DNA of 10,029 bases from Candidatus Melainabacteria bacterium. Lineage in GTDB: Bacteria; Cyanobacteriota; Vampirovibrionia; Obscuribacterales; Obscuribacteraceae. The stretch covers positions 1 through 10,029 of the forward strand of contig PSRH01000061.1 of the NCBI GenBank assembly GCA_003175915.1. Reading direction: 5' to 3'. This document shows positions 6,642-10,029 of this stretch, in pieces. The position numbers and the translations under genes are program-made. How positions within the stretch are numbered: the first letter of the stretch is position 1; every line of letters begins with the position of its first letter. A model generated the notes under the pieces. The model saw only the letters and a list, made by a program, of their open reading frames with translations. It was not told the DNA's origin and searched no databases.

Positions 6642-6869
6642 GCCGAACTGAATGACGCACTCGTGCGTCGCGTGCGCAGCCTGCGCTCCCAGACCCCGCC
6701 CATGTCCTGGGAAATGATCGCGCAGACGCTGCGGGTAGAGGCCGCCGCCGAAACTCGGGCCGCGATCGAAGCGGTCCAGCAAGAAGAGCGGACCACGGCC
6801 CGACCCCACGCGACCCCGCAACCGGCGGGAGCCGGCGGGATGAAGGCAGTTCCCGTCCTGGCTTTCTGA
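6639..6869 (+). CDS. Small protein (76 residues) with a helix-turn-helix-like segment
   Basis: The start is TTG 6639, chosen because of the near-perfect ribosome binding site AAAGGAGGT just upstream. The first 45 residues are charged and helix-prone. The segment PMSWEMIAQTLRVEAAAET (21-39) looks like the two helices of a short DNA-binding helix-turn-helix: Trp and Ile-Ala on the first helix, a turn at LRVE, and an Ala/Glu/Arg-rich second helix. The remaining 26 residues are Pro/Gly/Ala-rich and probably disordered, ending in VPVLAF. There is no Cys, no signal peptide and no membrane helix. I cannot assign a family. It may be a small regulator or nucleoid-type protein. It lies 119 bases after the 580-residue gene and is followed by a strong hairpin, so it is probably the last gene of that unit. 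The composition is markedly GC-rich. Confidence 0.65.
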   Translation: MAELNDALVRRVRSLRSQTPPMSWEMIAQTLRVEAAAETRAAIEAVQQEERTTARPHATPQPAGAGGMKAVPVLAF

Positions 6870-7115
6870 CGTAAAACCGGTCGCCCGTAACTAGCCGGCA
6901 GCGGTCGTGCCCGCCCAGCACGACCGCTGCCGGTTAAGCGGTATGCGCACAGTTTGGGAAGGAGAAAGTGGTGCCTTAGCCACTATCTTGTTTATCGGGC
7001 GCTCTTCGATCTTCTATAGTATTATCAATTCAACTCTTTCAAAATTAGAGATTGATGTTGCACCGCTTATGGTGCCCCTGGAAAAACCGGTCCCGAAGAA
7101 ACGATTGTCTATGTC
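6870..7115. other. Gap between convergent genes
   Basis: This 246-base gap separates the + strand 76-residue gene from the - strand EF-hand gene. It holds the strong inverted repeat at 6892-6936, then an AT-rich stretch around 7010-7055 and a small inverted repeat GCACC (7060-7064) / GGTGC (7071-7075). That small repeat could help end - strand transcription, but no T-run follows on that strand. TAAGCGGT at 6935-6942 reappears inverted as ACCGCTTA at 7062-7069. No gene is supported. Confidence 0.55.
6892..6936. terminator. Long perfect hairpin between convergent genes, probable bidirectional terminator
   Basis: CCGGCAGCGGTCGTG (6895-6909) and its exact reverse complement (6919-6933) make a 15-bp stem with a nine-base loop. 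One G-T pair and two A-T pairs extend it to 18 pairs. It lies 22 bases after the stop of the 76-residue gene and between convergent genes, where a shared terminator is expected. It lacks a T-run on either strand, so it may act as a transcript-end stabiliser or a Rho-assisted stop rather than a classical intrinsic terminator. Confidence 0.6.
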
Positions 7116-7757
7116 CTACTGTGGTCCGGGACCACTGTCTGGCCCGCCCAGTCCTGACGGTCGGCCACCTAAATTTCCAAACCCGCCGCCCGGACCACTG
7201 CCTGGCCCAAAGCTCTGTCCGTTCATTCTCTGCATTCTTTGCTGTCGCCGTTGTTGGATGAACTCTTGCATTTTCGATTTTTCGGCATCATCAAGCTGTC
7301 CGTCGTGATTGGCGTCAAAGCGTTCTAGCATTCTCTGACGACGAGCGGCAAAGTCACCGCCCCCAAAACCACCTCCCGGGCCCCCTCCTTGCCAACCGCT
7401 TGGACCGTTACCATTCAGACCGTTGCCAAAACCGCCTCCTGACCCTCCGAGGCGACGAAAGCCCATTGGACCCCCCATCGGAGGTCCCCCTGGACCAATC
7501 TGCCCCTGGCCAGGTCCCAGACTTGCTCCAGGTCCTGGGCCATCTCCTGATCCCAATCCACCGCCAAGCCCCGGACCACTTCCTGGTCCCAAACCCCCGC
7601 CAGGTCCTGGCCCGTCTCCTGGTTGCGGGCCACCGCCCTGGTTCAATCCGGAACCCGCGCCCGGCAAAGCGCCCTCGCCGCCCGATTGAGCCAGAGCCGG
7701 CAAACCAATGACCAGCGCAGCAAACACCCCGACGCTAAACACCATTCTTCTTTTCAT
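7116..7757 (-). CDS. Secreted Gly/Pro-rich protein with a single EF-hand calcium-binding loop
   Basis: The gene starts at ATG 7755-7757, with GAGGAA (7765-7770) seven bases upstream on the - strand. Of 213 residues, 1-23 are a signal peptide (basic MKRR, hydrophobic core, PALA before Gln24), so the protein leaves the cytoplasm. Residues 25-135 are almost all Gly, Pro, Ser, Gln and Leu, with a 24-residue repeat (GDGPGPG at 47-53 and 71-77). Residues 137-180 are a charged helical unit around a canonical EF-hand loop at 148-159 (D-A-N-H-D-G-Q-L-D-D-A-E), with acidic or polar ligands at positions 1, 3, 5, 7, 9 and the final Glu at 12. An Arg/Gln/Met-rich helix follows, then another Gly-rich tail. 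A structural or calcium-sensing extracellular role is plausible but unproven. EF-hands usually come in pairs and only one is present. It is the only - strand gene here. Confidence 0.88.
   Translation of the reverse strand: MKRRMVFSVGVFAALVIGLPALAQSGGEGALPGAGSGLNQGGGPQPGDGPGPGGGLGPGSGPGLGGGLGSGDGPGPGASLGPGQGQIGPGGPPMGGPMGFRRLGGSGGGFGNGLNGNGPSGWQGGGPGGGFGGGDFAARRQRMLERFDANHDGQLDDAEKSKMQEFIQQRRQQRMQRMNGQSFGPGSGPGGGFGNLGGRPSGLGGPDSGPGPQ
7509..7622 (-). repeat. Imperfect 72-base tandem repeat inside the Gly/Pro-rich gene
   Basis: The 23-base + strand stretches at 7528-7550 and 7600-7622, both beginning CCAGGTCCTGG, differ at only a few positions and lie exactly 72 bases (24 codons) apart. They encode the two GDGPGPG segments. 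Repeats of this kind expand and contract by slippage or recombination, so repeat number may vary between strains. Confidence 0.7.
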
Positions 7758-8176
7758 GGGCTGGTTCCTCGCAAGAATCTAATCGCCTTTATTCCACCTG
7801 TAATCCCAACAAACCTTTCTTCGGCAGTAGCGGATACTTTTTGCTATACGTCGGGCAACCAGATTTAGTTCAATTCAACCCACCAAGAACTTCGCTACCC
7901 TTTAACTTGTCATTCTCGCCTTGCTTCGTGCGAGCTCACTTAATCACACTGCCAAAAATTAACTGGCTTCTCTATCCTGAAGACACGCCTATTTCGAGCA
8001 ATCACACAGTTAACAAAGGCTGTTTGAGCCAGGTAGTTTTTGCCATGCTCAGCTCACGCATTCACCGATCAGCCCTGGAGCAGAATTAACAACACAAACC
8101 GGCAATGCCAATATCCCAGTCACTTGAATAACCTGCGGAGGTTATACAAGTGTAATCACCGAGGAGAGAACCAGCC
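7758..8176. other. Divergent intergenic region between the EF-hand gene and the Trp-rich protein gene
   Basis: This region of 419 bases must hold the promoters of two divergent genes. For the - strand a weak candidate is TTGAAC (7868-7873 reversed), 19 bases, then TATAGC (7843-7848 reversed). For the + strand I find no good hexamer pair. The main structure is the near-perfect dyad at 8121-8152. TTAAC occurs several times. An 82-codon frame (7841-8089, +) has no ribosome binding site or recognisable features and was left out. Confidence 0.55.
8121..8152 (+). promoter_or_regulatory. Near-perfect 32-base dyad upstream of the Trp-rich protein gene
   Basis: The left arm CACTTGAATAACCT (8121-8134) and right arm AGGTTATACAAGTG (8139-8152) pair at 13 of 14 positions around the loop GCGG. 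It ends 24 bases before the ATG at 8177 and just upstream of its ribosome binding site (8161-8166). It could be a dimeric repressor operator or, if transcribed, a strong 5' leader hairpin. No T-run follows. Confidence 0.6.
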
Positions 8177-8956
8177 ATGATCAGCTATCTCACGGGCAAA
8201 ACAGGAGAGCCCGACCGTCGCAGTTTCCGACCAGCCGTGCTGGCCGCCCAGGCAGTATTCCTCAGGACATTTCTCGGATCGGAAAACGCCCAGAACAGGC
8301 CTCAAATCGTCGCCATCGACCATGCTCAGATGATGCTCGCCACCCACGACGTAGCGTGCACCGGCGAGGTCTCCGATCTCCAGATCTTGCGCCTGGAGGG
8401 AGCAATCGTCTGCCTTCTCTGCCGTGGTCTTCAGATCGGCCTGGCCGACTTGAGCGGCGTCCACCCCGGCTTTGCGGAGCGCGACGAGCAAATGCGCGTC
8501 GTCGGGGCCCCAGATTTAGCCTCCGGACTGACGGCTATCCAAGCCTTCGCGCTTGAGGCATGCCAATCCGGCCAGCCTCCTATCAACTTGAGGGGCCGAG
8601 GCACCTTCGCCTCCCGCGCTCGGGACGCTGCCTCGCTCTATTGGCGGGCGAGCTGGTATCCGCACGTTCCCTGGGTGATGCCCGGCGAAGAAAGCGCCTG
8701 GGTCGACCTGGCGTCGATCAGGGGCACAAACCAACCAGACGACACATGTTTCTTCATGCTGCCTCTGGGCCGGTCGATTCCTCAATTCGACCCGCGCCCC
8801 GAGCCGGATGATGAGGCAGCGATTTGGGATTCGTGGTGGCTGTACCAGCTCCTGCGATTTCCTCCCGAAACCCAGATCTGGCGCGGGGAGCGGCAATGGG
8901 CGCCCTTGCGGGAGTACATCCGTGATCTGGGAAGGAAGGCCAACAAGGGGAGCTGA
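8177..8956 (+). CDS. Uncharacterised Trp-rich protein, 259 residues
   Basis: I do not recognise this protein. The ATG at 8177 has GAGGAG (8161-8166) ten bases upstream. There is no signal peptide and no convincing membrane helix. Residues 1-150 look like a mixed alpha/beta domain with hydrophobic strands such as RPQIVAIDHAQMM and LRLEGAIVCLLCRGLQIGLADL. From about residue 155 onwards it is rich in tryptophan, with nine Trp including YWRASWYPHVPW, IWDSWWLYQLL and IWRGERQW. This suggests a ligand-binding or protein-contact surface. Two acidic-Pro stretches (DPRPEPDDEAA) lie between. The tail RDLGRKANKGS is basic. It is flanked by a large dyad upstream and a perfect hairpin downstream, so it is probably a single-gene unit with its own control. 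The transporter gene starts 105 bases after it and may be functionally unrelated. Confidence 0.82.
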   Translation: MISYLTGKTGEPDRRSFRPAVLAAQAVFLRTFLGSENAQNRPQIVAIDHAQMMLATHDVACTGEVSDLQILRLEGAIVCLLCRGLQIGLADLSGVHPGFAERDEQMRVVGAPDLASGLTAIQAFALEACQSGQPPINLRGRGTFASRARDAASLYWRASWYPHVPWVMPGEESAWVDLASIRGTNQPDDTCFFMLPLGRSIPQFDPRPEPDDEAAIWDSWWLYQLLRFPPETQIWRGERQWAPLREYIRDLGRKANKGS

Positions 8957-9000
8957 GGTCGCCCGATCGCCAATCCGTTAACCCTCAAACATGAGCTCTG

Positions 9001-9028
9001 GGTGTGGTACCGGCGGCGGTACCACACC
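9001..9028. terminator. Perfect 12-bp hairpin between the Trp-rich protein and transporter genes
   Basis: GGTGTGGTACCG (9001-9012) and CGGTACCACACC (9017-9028) are exact reverse complements around the loop GCGG. The hairpin lies 44 bases after the stop at 8956 and 33 bases before the ATG at 9062. Position suggests a terminator of the upstream gene, but no T-run follows, so it could instead be a leader hairpin or operator of the transporter gene. Confidence 0.5.
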
Positions 9029-9061
9029 ATTGAATCGCCCAACCCAAACCAAGGAGGATCG

Positions 9062-10029
9062 ATGGAGTCCCACATCCATCGCGAGCAGCGCGCATCGACA
9101 ATCAAGATGGCAGCGGCCTATGTCCTTTGCTGCCTGATCGGCGGCACGGCTGTTTTCTCGATTCGTCAGCAGATCGGGGAGAACGGCTACCCGATTTATC
9201 TAGCAGCCTCTGTCCGATTCAGCGGGGCAGCGCTGGGATACCTTCTGCTTGCCTATCTGACCAGCAACCTCAAGGTTTCCAGGTCAGACGCTGCTTATCT
9301 GATCATCGGAGGACTGTGCAGCGGTGCCGCCCATGTATTCGTGTACAGGGCGACCAAACACCTTCCGGGCAGCATCATGACCGTGTTGTTCGCCACCTGC
9401 CCTATAATCGCGGCGTTCCTGGCTTGGTTGACCAGGACGGAGCGAATCAATAAAGGCACCCTAGCAGGGGCCGCCATCGCGGCGCTCGGGATCATCATCG
9501 TCTTCTTCGACCGGCTCCAGGTGCCAGAAGAACTCTGGGCGCTGCGCAACGCCTGCATCGGTATGGTGCTGCTGTCGTTCTGCAACCTCGCGGTTCGCCG
9601 GTTGAAGGCTGCGCCGGTCCTTGCCCAGGGAGCGATCTTCTTCCTGGCGGCAACCCCAGTGCTGTGGATCGCCTACTGGGTGTATGGCGAGCGACGGCCG
9701 CCAGGACCGCTGCCCCTCTATGAGAGCGCCTGTCTGGTATACACCACCTGCTTCATCTCCGGAGTGGCCTTCGCCCTCTACCTCTGGATGATGAAGAATC
9801 TGGGGATGATGCGCACGATGTCGTGCGTGTTCTTCCAGATCATCGTGGCGTTGGTCGTCGATGCCGTCTGGGAGAGTGAAGCTCTCGGATGGGTCTCCTA
9901 CGTCGGCAGCGCCGTGGTGGTCGCAGGTGTACTGCTTGAATGGCGGCTGAAAAACCGGCCATCCCGTCAAACCCAAACGATCAAGATCCTCGGCGCACCG
10001 AGCGCTAACGGGGCGGTCCACCAAGACGC
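9062..10029 (+). CDS. EamA/DMT-family ten-helix membrane transporter (3' end cut by window)
   Basis: The frame opens at ATG 9062, four bases after AAGGAGG (9051-9057), and stays open to the window edge, giving 322 complete codons and no stop. Ten hydrophobic segments can be seen, at about 15-32, 46-66, 77-95, 103-124, 133-149, 160-178, 187-207, 221-241, 249-268 and 275-293. They form two five-helix halves, as in the drug/metabolite transporter superfamily. The first half ends in the typical EamA pattern: a Pro-containing helix (FATCPIIAAFLAWL), a short charged loop (TRTERIN) and a Gly-rich last helix (GTLAGAAIAALGIIIVFF). The second half repeats this as WESEALGWVSYVGSAVVVAGVLLE. Such proteins move small metabolites or drugs across the cytoplasmic membrane; the substrate cannot be read here. 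After residue 295 a hydrophilic tail of at least 27 residues continues past the edge. The family is normally about 300 residues, so the stop is probably near. Confidence 0.9.
   Translation, partial: MESHIHREQRASTIKMAAAYVLCCLIGGTAVFSIRQQIGENGYPIYLAASVRFSGAALGYLLLAYLTSNLKVSRSDAAYLIIGGLCSGAAHVFVYRATKHLPGSIMTVLFATCPIIAAFLAWLTRTERINKGTLAGAAIAALGIIIVFFDRLQVPEELWALRNACIGMVLLSFCNLAVRRLKAAPVLAQGAIFFLAATPVLWIAYWVYGERRPPGPLPLYESACLVYTTCFISGVAFALYLWMMKNLGMMRTMSCVFFQIIVALVVDAVWESEALGWVSYVGSAVVVAGVLLEWRLKNRPSRQTQTIKILGAPSANGAVHQD

Noticed and set aside
5527..6921. A 464-codon open frame on the - strand across the 580-residue gene and the 76-residue gene
   Set aside because: It is antisense to two better-supported genes. 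Its protein is a low-complexity Arg/Pro/Ser mixture without motifs, and its start lies inside the 6892-6936 hairpin. Long antisense frames are expected in GC-rich coding DNA.
7423..7689. A Pro-rich + strand frame opposite the EF-hand gene
   Set aside because: The Pro-rich sequence is the complement of Gly/Pro codons (GGN/CCN) of the - strand gene. The - strand frame has the signal peptide, the EF-hand and a ribosome binding site.
7841..8089. An 82-codon + strand frame in the divergent intergenic region
   Set aside because: It has no ribosome binding site and a random-looking composition, and it lies in AT-rich sequence where promoters are expected.

Overview
The window carries eight protein-coding genes, seven on the + strand and one on the - strand, at close to 10 kb of bacterial gene density. 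I see no insertion sequence, integrase, CRISPR array, tRNA or rRNA. The organism is not named by the sequence. The RlpA-like protein has, between its signal peptide and its catalytic-type domain, two lysine/aspartate-rich segments of a kind I associate with cyanobacterial RlpA proteins. Together with mid-range base composition, this makes a non-photosynthetic relative of Cyanobacteria (Melainabacteria/Vampirovibrionia, for example Obscuribacterales) my best guess. That is an inference of low to moderate confidence.

Left part (1-4356), housekeeping. A 399-base leader region with a candidate sigma70-type promoter precedes an RlpA-like secreted cell-wall protein (GTG start at 400), then glutamyl-tRNA synthetase (gltX), then cysteinyl-tRNA synthetase (cysS). 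All three run the same way with gaps of about 60 bases and no clear terminator between them, so they are probably one transcription unit. The two synthetases supply Glu-tRNA and Cys-tRNA. The RlpA protein acts outside the cytoplasmic membrane on peptidoglycan.

Middle part (4357-6936), poorly known genes. After a 420-base gap comes a 580-residue cytoplasmic protein that I cannot name. It has a Cys/His/Asp arrangement like the transglutaminase-like fold and a C-terminal third rich in Cys/His clusters. A tiny 8-codon reading frame with its own ribosome binding site follows, then a hairpin starting at the base after its stop codon, then a second near-perfect ribosome binding site and a TTG-started 76-residue protein with a helix-turn-helix-like segment. 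A very strong inverted repeat (stem 15-18 bp) closes this block.

Right part (6937-10029). One - strand gene encodes a secreted, glycine/proline-rich protein with one canonical EF-hand calcium-binding loop and a 24-residue internal repeat. A 419-base divergent gap separates it from a + strand gene for a tryptophan-rich protein of unknown function, which is preceded by a 32-base near-perfect dyad. Another perfect 12-bp hairpin separates this from the last gene, an EamA/DMT-family ten-helix transporter that runs off the right edge without a stop. From 4777 rightwards the coding sequence looks more GC-rich by eye than gltX and cysS.
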